Under the pieces are notes generated by a model. It ran no database searches, was not told the origin of the DNA, and was given only the letters and a program-made list of their open reading frames with translations. The translations under genes were made by a program, and so were the position numbers. This document shows, piece by piece, positions 44,901 to 59,900 of a DNA stretch of 64,000 bases. This stretch comes from Motacilla alba alba (Eukaryota > Chordata > Aves > Passeriformes > Motacillidae), in the NCBI RefSeq assembly GCF_015832195.1, contig NC_052027.1:14504149-14568148 (forward strand), given 5' to 3'. Position 1 is the stretch's first letter, and each line of letters starts with the position of its first letter.

Positions 44901-47900
44901 AAATTTTGTCTACTTATGCACAATGCCAAGGAGTAAACGGGTGCAAATAAAAGCAAAGCTTGAGCCCACGAACCTGTTGGAAACTTCAAACCAGTGGCTG
45001 ATCAGGGAGGGGAAATGGAAGCTGTTTACCATGGGGAGTGGGATTGCAGGTGGGCAGCCACATTTTCTCCCTTCATCACTTTCTGTAAAGATCCCACACC
45101 AGGGTTTGCAAACACCTGTGCTGTGAAATGTAGTATTTCTGGAATAACTAGAATTGGAGCAACTTTTACCGACCCTCACTAATCCTTGTCACTTTCTTGC
45201 CATTATAACAAGCTATTATTGGCTCTCACAATCCCAGCTCAGATGTGCTGTGTGTCCTACATGTTATCCACAGCTATATGTGCTCAGGGCCCTTTCAGGT
45301 CTTGGGATGAAACTAAATAGCCAAGTTGACAGAAACACTGAGCTCAGGGATACTGCTTTTGCACACACAGAAGGGAATCTTGCCTCTTATCCAGTTTGCT
45401 GTCGATGAGATCCTGGGTTTGGTTAGAAGAGGTGCGTGCTGAGAACGTCAGGAAGTGGGCGATGTATTTGTTAGGCAAGTTCTTCAAGAGCTTGTCCGCA
45501 ATTGTGAGAGTCTTCCCAGTGCCAGTGGGACCAATGCAAAGAACCTAGAAGCACAATCAGCAATGCAGCATAATCATAGGCAAGCAGCCTGTGCTTCCCA
45601 GAACTCTGACACCAGCTGGAGTAAATGCAGCCAGAAAAGAAGTTACTGCTCTTTTAGGCATTTGGAGGTTGGGAGAGGACTCCTGGACTTGCTTCTTCAA
45701 TAAGGGCAGCTGCCCAACACCAAAATCTCTTGGTGTGGATGGGATCCAACCAGAGAAGTACGAAATGGAACTGTAGGAAACAGGTAAAGAGAGATGGTGA
45801 TGGGCTACCTAGCAATTGCTGCATTTTGATTGAACAACAGAGTGTTGATATTTCTTTGGGGTGCTGGCATGGTGCCTGGGGACTGAATGGATAACTCGTA
45901 GTGCTTAAGCACAGATTTGGTGCACAGAAATGCAAATCCATGGAAGTGGGAAATAATCTCAAAGTATTAGGCAGCTGTTAAGTTCTGACTGCACTGGGAG
46001 AAGAAGAGGTTGAATCAAAAATTCAAAAACAAGGCTGGGCACGTACTGGCTTATAGTTGGTGAGCAACAGCTCCAGCAGATAGGCCATTCGGACTGTGTT
46101 CATTGTGGGCACAATAACGTCACAGAAGTTGGTGTCTGGAACCATGGTGAACTTTGCTGTAGCATCCAGCCACACCTCCCAGTGCACCTGAAAGATTGGA
46201 GTCTGCTTAGGGGGGGTATCTATCCCTTCTAAGAAAAGGAAAACTATTTCTTCTATTTTCCCTGTCACTGCTCCTTGTGTAATAGCTCAGATTCTGATGA
46301 GAAATTCAGGTTTCCAGCCCCTCTGTTGAGTCTTGCCACCCTTACCTTCCTGTATGGAAATGCTGGGAGTGTTTGACTCGTTGCTTTTGGGATGGACAGA
46401 GCCCAAGACTTAGAGGTCATTGCCCCAACAGCAACACACCTGCCCTCCCTTCTGAGAATTGGGATCAAAGCAGGATGGAGCACTTGTGGTATCTGCAAGA
46501 GTAGGGATTCTGCCCATGGCAGAGGGCCAAAGGGGGCTTATCTGGGCTCCTGTCTTTCTGTTCCACGCCATCACCCACGACACACTCAGAGGCACATGTG
46601 GTTTTCTACTTGTACAAGATATGGATCTCTTGTGCTAGACTGAAGCTGCAGATGAGCCTCCCAGAGGCCACTATACAAATGAGACAGAGCTTCTGCCAGG
46701 GCAGTGCTGGAGAATACAGGAGAAAATCTACTTTCCTGACCACCCCATGTAGCCTTCCCACAGAGGCCACACTGGCACCTTCTGTTAAGCACCTGACAGT
46801 CACGTAGGTTTTTTGTTTCATTTCAGGAAGGGGAAGCATTTTCTCTCCTTTTTAAATTCCTTTTAGCCCAGAGTCAGGTGACTGTCAGCCAAGATGACCC
46901 TGACATGCTCTACACTGCTGTCTCTTGTGAAAAAGATGGAATATTTATCTGCCTTGTTGCTATTCCAGACTCTGCTGCACATAGCTCTTCTGCTGGTCAC
47001 TGCTTTCTAACACAGACAGATCTATCCATATGAAATCCTCCCTGTCCTCCAGCAGCCACATCTGTGCCACTGCTCACTTTTCTGAGCACTCACAGACATA
47101 CTCAAGTCTCAACTGACCAGCTCTCAGCTCAGCTTTGAAAGATCTGGTTCACAACTCTGAAGGCAAGAACCTGCCTTCTTGATTCAATGAAAAGCTTAAT
47201 TTTGATTTAAACATTCCTGTTTGCTTTCTATAGGCCTTTCTTCTTTGCCCTTAATGAGAAAATCCTACCAAATCCTGTAGGACTGTGTTGCTTCCTGATC
47301 CCTCCTCTTAAATTACTCAGCTTGGTATTAAAAGTTAAATATTTTACCTCTTTACGAACTTCCTCATCCACATCTTCTTCAGTATTGCTAAGCCCAGCAT
47401 CATCCAGTTTATAGTCATAAACCAGTCCTTCTTCTGGGAAGAGTAAGCGGATCTGTGAGAATAAAGCTGTGGTGAACCTGGCTGCCACTCAGCTGAATTC
47501 ACAGGAGGATTGGCACTACTTCAAGGAAGACTTTACTAATGGGATGCTACCCAGGCCAGGGGGCTCAGGTCTCTCCCAGAGAGAGACTTCCAGCTCCAGG
47601 GGTCCCTGTGAGAGAGTGGCATACCAGATGCCCACAGGAAGTCAATCCAAAGCCTCCAGGCATTCAGCTCTGATCCCCATTCCTCACTACTAATTTCTCT
47701 ATAATGAGAGAAGATCTGGTTTTCCTTTACTCACCCTTTCCTTTGCCATCTTCTTCCTGAGCCATGAGCTAAAGGCCTCACGACCTAGGGAATCTCCAGT
47801 AGCGCCCACACTCCAGATCAAGGCAAATATAAACCAAGGTTCAATCAGCTCTCCCATACGAGCAATCTTCTCCCGGGGAATTGTCTTAAGTCCCTTAGAA

Positions 47901-50900
47901 CCAGAGACAAGCAGAAGAAAAATTCTCAGGTATAATTATGGCACACAAACCCCAGACTCTTCTTAATTTGCTCATAATTCTATTCAGCTTCTATGTAGTT
48001 TTTTCTAGCCAGTTTTTCACAGGCCTTGTAAATACATTATGTGGATTAAAATTTGTTGTTTCATTGGTGTACTTGAGAGACTCCCTTTGCTGAACTAACG
48101 TTACTTAACAGGAGATGGGAGAAGAATTTAGTCTTAGGTTTTTAATTTGAAAATTGTCCAGCCTTCCTCAATACTAATTCTCAAAGGACCTGCAATCTGA
48201 AGTGCATCACTGCTCAGCTCTGATCTCTGCTTTCCCCTCATTCTCCAATTCCCTCTGCTATAAATAAAAGTGAACCTCTACCCTCCAGCCTGGTAGGCAC
48301 GGAGCTTATCTTGTGCTCCTTCAGTGGGCAGAGCATAATCCTTCCAGGTTTACCTGCGATTTGCTGGATGCTGTATTACCTTCTGCCACGTAGATGAGCT
48401 ACAGCATGACCTTTCTGCACCAACATCTTGTTCTCTGGTGACTAACCCTTTCCATGACTTAGCATCCTTAAGAGTTACAGACACAAGGAACAGGGATACA
48501 GGTAGCAAAATCTACCTTAATGGGAACGAAAGGCTGATACAAACATTCCAAGAGCGTGAGGAGGCTCATTGTGAGGTTACCGTCTGTAGAAGTAATTATC
48601 TCCTTCACAGAGCTTCGTAAAAAGTCAATGGCCTCCTGGAAAGACAGGCAGGGACAGCTCAGTGTCACCATCCAGCAGAGCTGTCTTTGGTTTTACCTTC
48701 TTGTTCACCTCCATCGCGTTATGTTTAGCAGGGAGATCGTGACTGAGAATGCTGCCATTTCCAACTGCATCCCAAGTACCACCATTTTTACTGGAGAAAA
48801 GCAAGACAAGCTCCTTGGTTCAGTCTTAATACCAAGAAACCTCTGGGCCTCCCTTTTGGTTCTGTGCAACAATTATGTGCATCTTGTGCTATCACTGCTG
48901 TTAAATGGTTTGCTCCCTTTAGAGCCTTCTTTGTAGCTCCAGGTTCTTCATTAAAATAATGGCTTATCAGCAGAGTAAAAATAACAAGAGTTGTTTGTAC
49001 AACCTTCTCCCTGGAGGGGCTCCACTCTAAGCTACAGAACTGCACTAGGGATGGTTTTTTCCAGAAGATAATTTTAAAATGAAATAAAACCAACTATAAT
49101 GACCAATAAGACTTAGTCACATCTACAGAGATCAGTGAGTAACCTCTGTTAAAGCCACAAAATTCACAGAGAAGTTTCCATGATAGGTATTATGGTTGGA
49201 AATGTTCCCACAATGTCATTTAAATCCAGGCCTTGACATGTCTGGGCTGGTTGATGACCAAGATGACATGGAAAGGCTGGAACAGAACAGTAGCTCACCT
49301 GGAGGAATCTCTTGAAGAGAGATGCCAGTTGCTGTGCGTAGCGCTGCATGACTTCTGGCACATTTTTCAGCCAGCATTCAATGAAAGGGTCCAGCCCCAA
49401 AATGCTGGGTTCCAGGTAAACCATACCACAGCGGGAGACTGTGGCAGGGGAGGCAACAGCCAAATCCTGGACTTCAAACATCATGGTCATGCCCTAGAAA
49501 TTAGAAAAGAAAAGAAAGGATAAGGACCTGCTCAGTTTTGATAAGTATTTCAGTGCAGGGAGGAAGGAGTACAGACTACAAGCAGCAGAAGTGGGAGGGA
49601 TGAGTTACCTCTGTCATCTTGATGATTTCCCCCGAGCTAAGGCACAGCTTCTTATTGTCATCAAGTACTGTGTTCATGTTCTCAATCCACAAAGCATCCA
49701 CTGGCCCATCAAACATGTACCACTTCTTGCTGGAGTCAGCCGCCACGGTTCCCCGGCGCATGAGTGTGGAAAAGATCCCATCTGTCCTGAAAGGGAGGAG
49801 GAAGGCAGGGCTTGGCCCATTCTGGTTTTGCTGAAATAAATGGCAAAGTTCCCACCACAAAAGGCAATCTTATCCTGCTTCATGTGTGTTCCTTATCCAT
49901 GAGCTGCAGAAAGGTCCACCTCATTCTTTTTTTTACGGAGACACATCCCAGCCTGAGTGACACCACAAAGCAATTTCTTTGGGCATCAGGATCTGGAATT
50001 CATGTCATTTAACTATAAGATGTCAAGCTTCCCTTTAACATCTCTGTCCTCAGTGAAGAGTAAAGAGGCCTTGCTAGCATCCAGTTCAGGTCACAGGAAG
50101 ATTATCTGCTCTTTGGAAGTGCCTCCTTTTCTCTTTTTCTCAAGGTTAAAAGGGTAAATCCAGGCTAAAGAGCATGACTCGACCCTCTTTATAACTGAAG
50201 TTCCCCATCCTCAGCTGCCTGTGAACCCGGGTGGTGCTGGAGCTGGTGACCAGGAGAGCAGACACAAGGAATGCTGGCTGTTGACAGCAAGAATTTAATC
50301 TGTACATGGAAACCTTGAGCACAGTTTCCATTCAGACCCTGGACTCGACTCCTGCTATTAAATAATTATTTGGTTTTTTTTAGTGTACTAGTGAATTCCA
50401 GGGTATTGTCATTGAGATCAAGGGAAAACAGTCTGTTCTAAAGCTCAGCTGATTAAAGCAGATGGATTTGTCTGTAAATATATTTTACACAATTGCTGTA
50501 TTTTTCTTTTTTGTCACATTGACATACCCGTGTAGAGTCACATCATAAATAAACTGTTGAGCTTAATTGGAGCTCCTATAGAATGTCTTTCAGTAAATAT
50601 GTACCAGATCCTAAGCTGGGAAGCTCTGGTCACAGCACCAGTAATGTTTACTCGCTTGCACTTTTCCTAGAGGTAGTTAGTTTTGTGTATGTTTAGTTAC
50701 CCTCATTTTACAGAACACAGTCTTTAGCTTTGCCCTGAGACAAGTGCTGGCTGACAGGGCCAAAGGGAGATTCACACTGCTTCTCACATCCTAGCTTATG
50801 GATAAAGTGAGCTGCAAAGTCAACCTCAGGTCACGTATGGAAACATAAGCAGTGGGACCTGGCTATAAAGAGGGCAAGTGGGCTATTGGTTCTTGTTTCC

Positions 50901-53900
50901 AAACCATGTAAACAAGCAGGAGCCCTGGCAACAGGAATGAAATTCCTCTTTATGCCTCAAAGTCATTCCTCATCACTCAAGGATACCAGAGCATTTATAC
51001 AGAACAATCCAAGTGCGCAGTACAGAGGTCACTTTTCTTCAGAACCAAAGCAAGTGTTTTTAAGCTGCTGTATCTTAGGAGCAGGGGCATGTGCTCCAAA
51101 GCTATTGAATTATTGTTCTGCAGTTAATGCTGCGAGCTGAGCTGCAGGAACTGCCTGAGCATGTGCTGGCAGACGAGCCAAGAGCACAATGAGGGATGTC
51201 AGCTTAAATCGCCGTGACTGGCTATTGTAGCTTGGTGGGGATAAGGACTTGATCGCTTCTGGTTTCATGCCACCACCCCAAACGGTTCTCAGCCTTGGAG
51301 AGAAGACGCTCAAGACCAGAAAAGTGTTTTCTGTCTGGAAGAAAGGAAAGAAGGTTTTGTACTTTACCATTCATGCGTTAGCAAGTTGAACTCTCCATAA
51401 AGCTGGCCCATTGTGATGGATTTGGGATTCAGTACAAAGTAGCTGACTGCTTCGTAATTCCCACCACTGGCTGCAGGCTGACCTTTCAGTGATGTCATTG
51501 CAGCTGCCAGGACTTCATAACTCTGCAAAAGCAGGACAGCCAGAGACTTAACTGCCATGGCTCCAGAACAACAAAGTCACTTGCTCTCACAGCAACTGCA
51601 TTCAAATGCAGTGAGAAAAGAGACACAGTGAAGGGTAATATCATAGTTCGGAGATACCTGGCTGAAATAAAAGCACAGAAATTAAGCACTCTATCTGCAG
51701 TGGAGGAGGAAGGTACATCTTCTGTGCAAGAGGCCTGAAGCACCTAAAGAGGTCAAAGTATGTCTCAGCCTTAGAAATGTGCAGGAGAACTAATGAGCCT
51801 CAGTCTAATCTCACAGCTCAAAAGTGACCAGTAATATACCTCCCCATGGCTGTAAATTATTACTAACAGGCAGAATCTTTGTGCCCTGACTTCTATCTGA
51901 GAGAAGCTTTAAACGCCAGTATGGGTCTTCTGTGAAACTTAACCCACTGCATCACTAGGTAGGTGATGGTTTGCTGGGGCCAGCACAGTGTCTCACGCAT
52001 ACCTTTGTCTTCCCAGAACCTGTTGGTCCCACCAGCATCAGGCCGTGACGAACGACGGTGGTCTCATACAGCTGGATGCATTTAGTCACAAAACCTGTAC
52101 AGGAAGATGATGCAGAGTGGGTCTGGGAAAACATCTCTTTCCTAGGGAAGCATGCTGGACTAAAAGCCCAGGTCCAGAGGGAGCTTATGGAGAGCCTTTC
52201 CCCTCACCGTCAACATCCTTCAGATTTGCCTGGATGCAGGATTTGCGGATGGCTTCTTCCAGGATGCCATAATCAACAGGTGTCTCTTTGATATTTGGAA
52301 ATAAATCTGAGACAATACCATTGAAGAGCTTGAGGTCATCCTGCAGGAATTTGGGTACGTTGGCATCCCTAATAGCTCTCAGGCAGATCAGCTCCTGCAA
52401 GGATTTGAGAACTCAGGACTTCAGAGATCTTTCCTCTTGTATGAGGCTGCAGAAAAGGCCCCATAAGTCTATGGCAGTGTGAAATATAAGCACGTTTACC
52501 TCATCCATATTAGGATTCTCTCTTTTGAGATTGCCAGCTGTTGAGATGACAGTCTTCACAGCTCTCATCCCAAAGTCATAGTGGTCCTGAGAAAGGCACA
52601 GAGGAAACAATATCATCAGATAGAGGAGCACCATCTAAAAAAGTAAACTTAGGCATGCACTCAGCTAGCAGGTGAGAAAAGAAAAATGAAAGAGTTATGC
52701 CTTCAGAACAATTCCTCCTTCATCCAACCCTATACTCAGTATCCTTCAAACAACTAATTAGTCCTCAGCTGTACAGTCTATGAATGAGGAAGATGAGAAT
52801 AAGTACACAATGAAAAATCCTAGATGGAAGGAAAAGCAGGCAGGGCTGTTTAGCTCAACTGTCCTGCCACTGTAATCCTAAATAGGATTTAAGGTGTCCA
52901 GCCACAGGAGCAGAAATGAGAATTAGAAAGAAAGAAAGAAAGAAAGAAAGAGGGAGGATGAAGAATGGGTGTAGTGACCTTTCTGAGATATGCTATCACA
53001 AGGCACCAAGAAAACCATCTGGGTATTTCATCCTAGGCTGAGAAAGTCTCACATTTAAAAAAAACAGTCTTGGACATTAAGGCATCTACCTGGGAGCTGA
53101 GCTGTTCTGACAATAGTTTGAATGTTGTGGTGATCTTCTTTGCAAGGACTTTGGCTTCATTAAACCCAAAGGAGTAGAGTGAGATCTCAGCAATCATGGA
53201 GTAATCTGGGACCATCATAGCCACAGGACGAAAGAGAGCCTGGAACATACAGATCCAATACAACGCTCAAAACAATGTCATTTCTTGCTTTTTTCCTAGC
53301 AAACTGAAAAGGCTGAGTATCCATCCCAGACTGTTTAGAGGACACAACATGAGTGTGCCTGGCAGCTGTCACTGCAGCATCCCTGCAGACTGCAATCCGA
53401 ACAGCGCCATTTCCTTACACATGAGGTTCAAATATCAAAGTCATCCTGGAGACTCTCCAAAAGCATCACACCTTAACTCTTGTCATGGACACACTGGTGG
53501 GTGTGTCCATGACACACCAGCACCTTTGCTGCCCCTCTTCTTTCTGTCTGTGCAGCATACCCTCCTTACCTTCAGGTTATCGGGCAGTTCGGTGCGCCCA
53601 GCGTACCCTGGGTTCATTGTGATGAAGACTGCACAGGATGGGACCAGTGGGATCTCTGTGCCTTCAAATATGAAGGTTTCCACCTGGAAAATTAAAAATA
53701 TGATCATCCTCGAAGAACAGAGCCTGACCTGCAAAGTAAATAATGTAGCAGAATCTTCCAAGAGGAGAACAATAGCTTTTAGTTGTTAAATTATAAAGCA
53801 CAAACACACAGAGCTGCCCACAACAGTAGTGACTCAATCTGGTCCCACTGCAGGAACCCAGTATTACCAGCAATATTTTTCCCTGCATAAAAGACTGGGC

Positions 53901-56900
53901 TTGTGGAAGATTTACTGATAGGTTAAATTTTCCTTTTTTTTCTTTAAACTCTCGAACAGACTTCTATCCCTTCAGCTGTAAACAAACGTCTTTCCATTTA
54001 TTTTGCACTAGAGATCAGTCCTGAATTAATTCATGGCAAAGAGGGCAAAGAGAAACCTAAATCCTTTTTAAAGCTGTGTAGGTAGTAATTTCAGATGGGG
54101 GATAAAGTAATGCAGAAGAATTTACGGAGAGCAAGTTTCTAATTCCAAGCCAAAGTCAAGGAGATTCAGGTCTTAACCCTTCTGGGCCTCCAGAGAACAA
54201 AGCAGAAGCTGGCTGCTAGACTGGCTGACAGCTGAATCTCCATTAAAACCAAGAGTTCACAACAATTCGCTTTACAATGCAACTCTGTGTGCACCAATAT
54301 GTGTTTTTCTGCACATACTGTGTTTTGTGAATCCACCAAAGCTTGGTTAACATATTTAGACAAATTTGGTGCAGAGCACCTCATGTCAGAACACTGACTG
54401 CCTTTATCACAGCTCCAGTTTTGATCATCTCAGTGGATCTGTATCAGACTGTCTCCCACACCAAAGCCTGCTGGCACTACAGCTCAAGCTGAGAGGTACT
54501 TCAGCCTGTGAGAGAGTGGGCAACTCTGGCAGCACAGACTTGGGTGAAGTTAAAAATTCCCCTGAGGATGTTGACTGTAATGGACTGATACGATGTACCA
54601 TAGTTAGGACATTGTTCAAACCTCTCCTCAAGGGTGTCTGTTAAGAGTTGCCCCTGAGAAATGAAGCTTGAGGGTGTGTGCAGAGACAAGGACTTGCCTG
54701 AACTAGCTCAAGTGGAGATTTTTTTGCCTGCCTTTGCATCCACATGTTCCTTACATACCCTCTGCTGCTGTGCTTTCTGGATGGTTGTGATCTGCTGGGC
54801 CACCACAGACAGCACCTCGATATCGATGCGGTTGAACTCATCGAAGCAAGCCCAGGCACCAGAGCTGCGCAGGGAAGGAAGAATGGAGGGAGTCAGGAAC
54901 AACACACAGGAGCAAACTTGCAGTCAAAAGTTCAGCTAGATCTAGAAGTTATATATCCACATGCTGGGTAGGCATAACAGAGACTGGAAGTGAACACAAA
55001 AGGGTCCCAATGTCCCATGGCAAACAATGACCCAGCCAGTGTGTCCTGGTTCAGTGGACACCCCAACTGTGCATCCCAGGCCCTGTGATGAGTGCCCATG
55101 GCAGTATCCAATCCTACAGCCTGGGACAAATTCTCCATGTTACACATTTGAGCTTTAAAGAGGTGTCTCGTTGAATTCCTGGTTTGTACCTGAGCTGTAA
55201 GTGCAGCAAATACAGTTTAGACAACACTTAAGTCCATTTTTCAAGTTTGGAAAACTATGTATCAAGCTGGAAGCATGCATATGAGGAAGGTGATCTTCCC
55301 ACAAGGCATGGCTTAAGAAAGAAGTTAAATTACTTACAAAGAAAACATCTGAGAAAAGAATATCAGCTTTTGTTGGAGTAACTAATTCAGATTCACCAGT
55401 GTGCAACAGACTAATTGGACCAGCTCTGTTTGAAATGTAGAGAAGAGAGAAGCCTCTCTGAGAGGATCCCTCAGGGCTTAGAGCAGTCTCTCTTGGCTGC
55501 TCAATTTTGAATACTCTCAGCAGATTCTCTTCTTCTTAAGATTAAGCAGCTTGTGGGCTGAATCTCAGTCCAACATGGATGATATTAAAATAAAGGACAA
55601 AGCTGCAAACATTTGCACAGGTGGATTAGTGCATTGTGGATTAGTGCAAAGCATTTTAATTTTGCCTTAAATGAACAAGGATCTCTTTTTATCTCTTTTT
55701 TTTTTTTTATAATTGGATCAACTGTTCCTCCTTTCTGGCTGGAATTTTGTAACCTTGCTCATTCTGGAACTCAGTAACCTTACTAGGGCTTTTCTTGTTC
55801 TTTTGGGCTGCTATGAAAAAATACCCACCAATTCCCAGTGTGCAGCATCCCTCAAAAATGACACTCAGCATTTCACTGTACCTGGCTAGTCCCTTAAAAA
55901 ACTTGCCCATTGCCATAAAGTCAAGTTGGTCAGAGCAGTTGAACACTACAGTTTGGATTGCCAGTGCTTTGCCCAGGTCTTTTGTTGTTTCTGTTTTGCC
56001 TGTTCCTGCTGGTCCTGCAGGTGCTCCTCCGAATTTCAGGTGCAGAGCTCCTGTTAGTGTCAGATAACACCTACAACAAAGAAGAGACCAGGTGATGAAA
56101 AAAAGCATTTGTACTACTGATTTCAGCAAGAAGACATATGATCTATACAGCTGGAGACAATGAGGAATCTATCATCCATAATTCTACAAAACTGCTTAGA
56201 TATGCAGCATTCTGCAAAGGAGTTAGAGCCATGTAGCCTTGATTAGTATTCATGGGGGCCTGCATGGATAAATCCTTCTGCCACTGGCTACAAATTCATT
56301 CTGCAGAAAAAAGGACAGTTACAAAAGGGTAAAACTATTATTTCTGCTGCATATTCTAGAGTACTAGCTGGTTTCTAGAAGAGCTCCTTAGCTATCAGGT
56401 GGGCATTTTATATGAGAGCACTACATTAAGAATTAGGAGAGTGGAAGCAATCAGTCTGAGCACTGCCCACTCGGAATACAGTAGCAACCAATGACAGGGT
56501 GCTCCTGTGCACTTGTCTCAAGTAGCCCTTTACTGTACAAATGGATTCTATTTACATACATTAAGATGTAGGACCTGAATGGTCAGATCCTTGGTTTAAT
56601 CCTCTTCATCCAGAACAAGGAAAAAAAGTGCATTTGTTACCCAGAAAACAATGTCTTTACCTGTCAGTGAGGGGTGTGATAACCAGACGGCCAGTGTTGC
56701 CCAGATACTCATAGCCATAGATAAACTCAGCATTGACTGCTCTGACGTACAGGTCTCCCCTTGTCCAGTAGTATCTAATGGTGAGTGAACATGGCATCAG
56801 AAAGATAAACACTGCCTGGCAGACAAAGCAGCAGCTCACGAGATTATAGCCTGCAGGTTTGGAGACCTGATTGGCAAGGAATTTCCCTCTCGAGGGCAGA

Positions 56901-59900
56901 AAGGATAAAGTAGCATAACAGGGTGGACCGGAGTGCCCACAGGACCTGGGATCAAGCACTGCACCCCTTGGGCAGGAGCACGGCCTTTCACAGTGACACA
57001 TCATGGTATGGGTTAGTTTATATTGCCAAAAAGGGTGCCATCAAAGCTAGATCTGTTTCATTCCCCGTTTCCATTTGCCATGGACACAGCTGAAGGGTAA
57101 GGAGAATGGAGACTGGCCAGGGAGGCCAGGTGAGGTTCAACAGCTGTGCTCTCTAACCTGAGCTGGGAGATCCACTCAAAATCATTCATGCTCGTTATAT
57201 TCTCCTCAACCAGCTTTGCTGCAACGTCCTTGGCATGGACCTCGATGACAATGAGAGCTGACAGCACTGCTCGCTGCATCTTGGACAGCTTCCCACGGAC
57301 CAGGGCCACCAGATCTCCCAGCTGGGGAACGAAAGGAAAGTACCCTGGAGCAATGCACTCTGTACCAACACAATGCAATCAAACTCAGGGCATGCTGAGC
57401 CTCAGATCGTATGCTGTGCTCAGGCAACTTCTGCCTCTTCTCTTTTCAGAAGTACAAATGGTTGCTCAGAAAGCAAATACTACTCAGGGCTGGCACAGAG
57501 CTGAGTTTTGCCTACACCATTACCATGTTCAGGTGAAAAGAAAAAGTCAGAGTCACTATGAAGTCCAGAGCTAATAACTCTCAGGTAGTAGGTGTGATTA
57601 GATGCACAGAACTGAAATGAAGGGTGCAGTTTCCTCCACTGTCCATCACTTCAGTTCTTCACCTTTGGCTTCTTGGGTAACCCTTGAGAAGTTATCTTTC
57701 ACCTTGTTATAGTGTTCAGGTGGTGATCACATTATCAATCCTGTATATTATTTGAGATTTATTATGACAAATACCCTAATAACTAAGAAGACAACCTGTT
57801 ATATCACCTGTTTTGAACAGTGCTATGCAAAATTGTGTCTCTGTTTCCCCACCAGTATTGTCCTGGCTGTATTTATAACTTGTCTAAGGTCTGATGACTG
57901 AAAATCTGGCAAAATCTCACCCTTACATTCTTTTTCATACCTGAGCACTCAGCTGTGGGTAAAGCCTGCTGGACAAATCTCCAGCTTCCAGAGCTTCAGA
58001 CACTTCCTTTGTCCAGAAAATCTGGCAGCCAGCAATGACCACTTGGCCAGGCCATTCCAAGACCCATGTGGTACGTGGAGTCTTAAAACAGAAAAAAATA
58101 GGTGTGAGAAAGGGGGAAAAAAGGTGGTAAGACTATTTATTTATTTGTTCATTTATTTATTTATTTATTTATTTCTATGTCCTCTTGCTCTGTGAGGCAT
58201 GAGTAACAAATCAGCATTGAATTCTTGTGTAAGAGGCTTTCCTTTTCTTTCCTTTCCACTTGCTGTGAAGAAATCACCTTCAGGCACTGGGTGCAGCAGG
58301 TACCTTCTCTCCACTATGCCACTTGCAGTAACCAGTTACAAGTAGCCATTAGCAGGTGAAGAGCAGAAATCTGTGAGACCCAAAAGAATGTTTCCCCTCC
58401 TCTGGCCTATTCTAACTTTCCTACTTTCAAATTTTCAGTCTGAATAAGAAAAAGTAACAGAAATATCTGAGGCCTCTTTATTTTTCAGCCTTTCTCCCTA
58501 CCTAGATTAGAAATTTCAATTTTACGCCAGCATAGCTTTTATACAGAAACCAGGGCCATGATGCATCCCCTATGCACTGACTGAAACCAACAGTCCATGT
58601 GCCTTGATTATTTTTACCAGCCCCTAGCACCCTGCATGAGACATGAGAGCTGAAGCAGAAGATCCTTACAAAGAGGAAGTAGCCTGGAGAGATGAATAGA
58701 TATGGATTCATACAGGGTTGTTCCATGCTGTAGGAAAGCTGTGAGGGAGTGTGCAGGGTTTGCATTCTGCTGGACCACTAGATTTTTGCCTAGCTGCCCA
58801 TTCTGCACTTACAGGCACACAACTGTATTAAAGGCTGTGTTTTGAAAGTGGAATAGAATAGCATAGAATAGCACAGAATATCTCATAGAATACATCCCAA
58901 GTTCATCATCCCCACCTCTGGTGATCTCTGTGGCAAGCCTGGAACCAAGACATCAGAGATCTGCTAGTTTGTGATAAAACTCTTACCTCTGGATAAACAC
59001 CAATTGATTTTTCTATGTTGTCCCGAACACTGCCCTTCATGGATTTCTCCACTTCCACCAGCCAGTCTTCCACATTCTCAGTGGGAGTGATGGCAGAAAA
59101 CAGCTTCACCTCTTCTCCTTCAGCAGAGTACATGTGTGTGATCTGTAGGTCTTCCTGGAATTTTAGCTAATGGAAGAAGCACAACAGGAGATATGAGTGG
59201 AGGATTTCTTATATGAGTGGAGGATTTCTTTTCTATCCCTGCCTTCCTGCCCCTGGGGAACAGCCAGCCTACACCAGTGTTTGCTCATTATAAACCTGGT
59301 GCCAAACTTGATTGCCAGTAGTGATAATAAAGTGTGAGACAGACGTGCAAAATGACCTCTCCAAATAATGGAAGACGATTGTATGAAAACAAGAGATTCA
59401 CATTGCTGGTGTGACTTGAGTGAAGCAAATCAAATTATAGGTAGGATGAACATTTCTCATCGCCTGTCTAGGATTCAGACCCTTGACTCCTGCTCAATTC
59501 TGTAGATTCAAATAATTTCCCTTGATGTCACAGTGCCTGGGTTTAAGAGTAAAATTTTAACAGCTTCTCTGGTGCCCCAGCATATCACTGAAAGTCCCCT
59601 TATTTATTCCAATGGCTTTGCACCATGTTTCCAGTTCAATTTCCTTTCTATTTTTCCAAACTAATGACTAGGAGATTGGTTTTACTGTCTGAGTATTGTG
59701 GTGGTTTGAGCTGTGACTAGCTATGGAGTCTGAAGTCTATTAGGAATAACAAAGAGGAAAAAATAGCCAGGTTAACTCCAGCTCCTAAGTAGGGATGAAG
59801 GCAGAAACTTAATTCAGCTCAGGCTTGTTCAGTGCTTGTCCCTTCTGGGGCTGTCAGCAGGAGTGGGATTCAATCCTAACAAGGTGCCTGTGAGTAGAAA

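Noticed and set aside
58848..58895. TAGAA-rich tract as a CR1 end
   Set aside because: No CR1 body sequence adjoins it; kept as a simple repeat.
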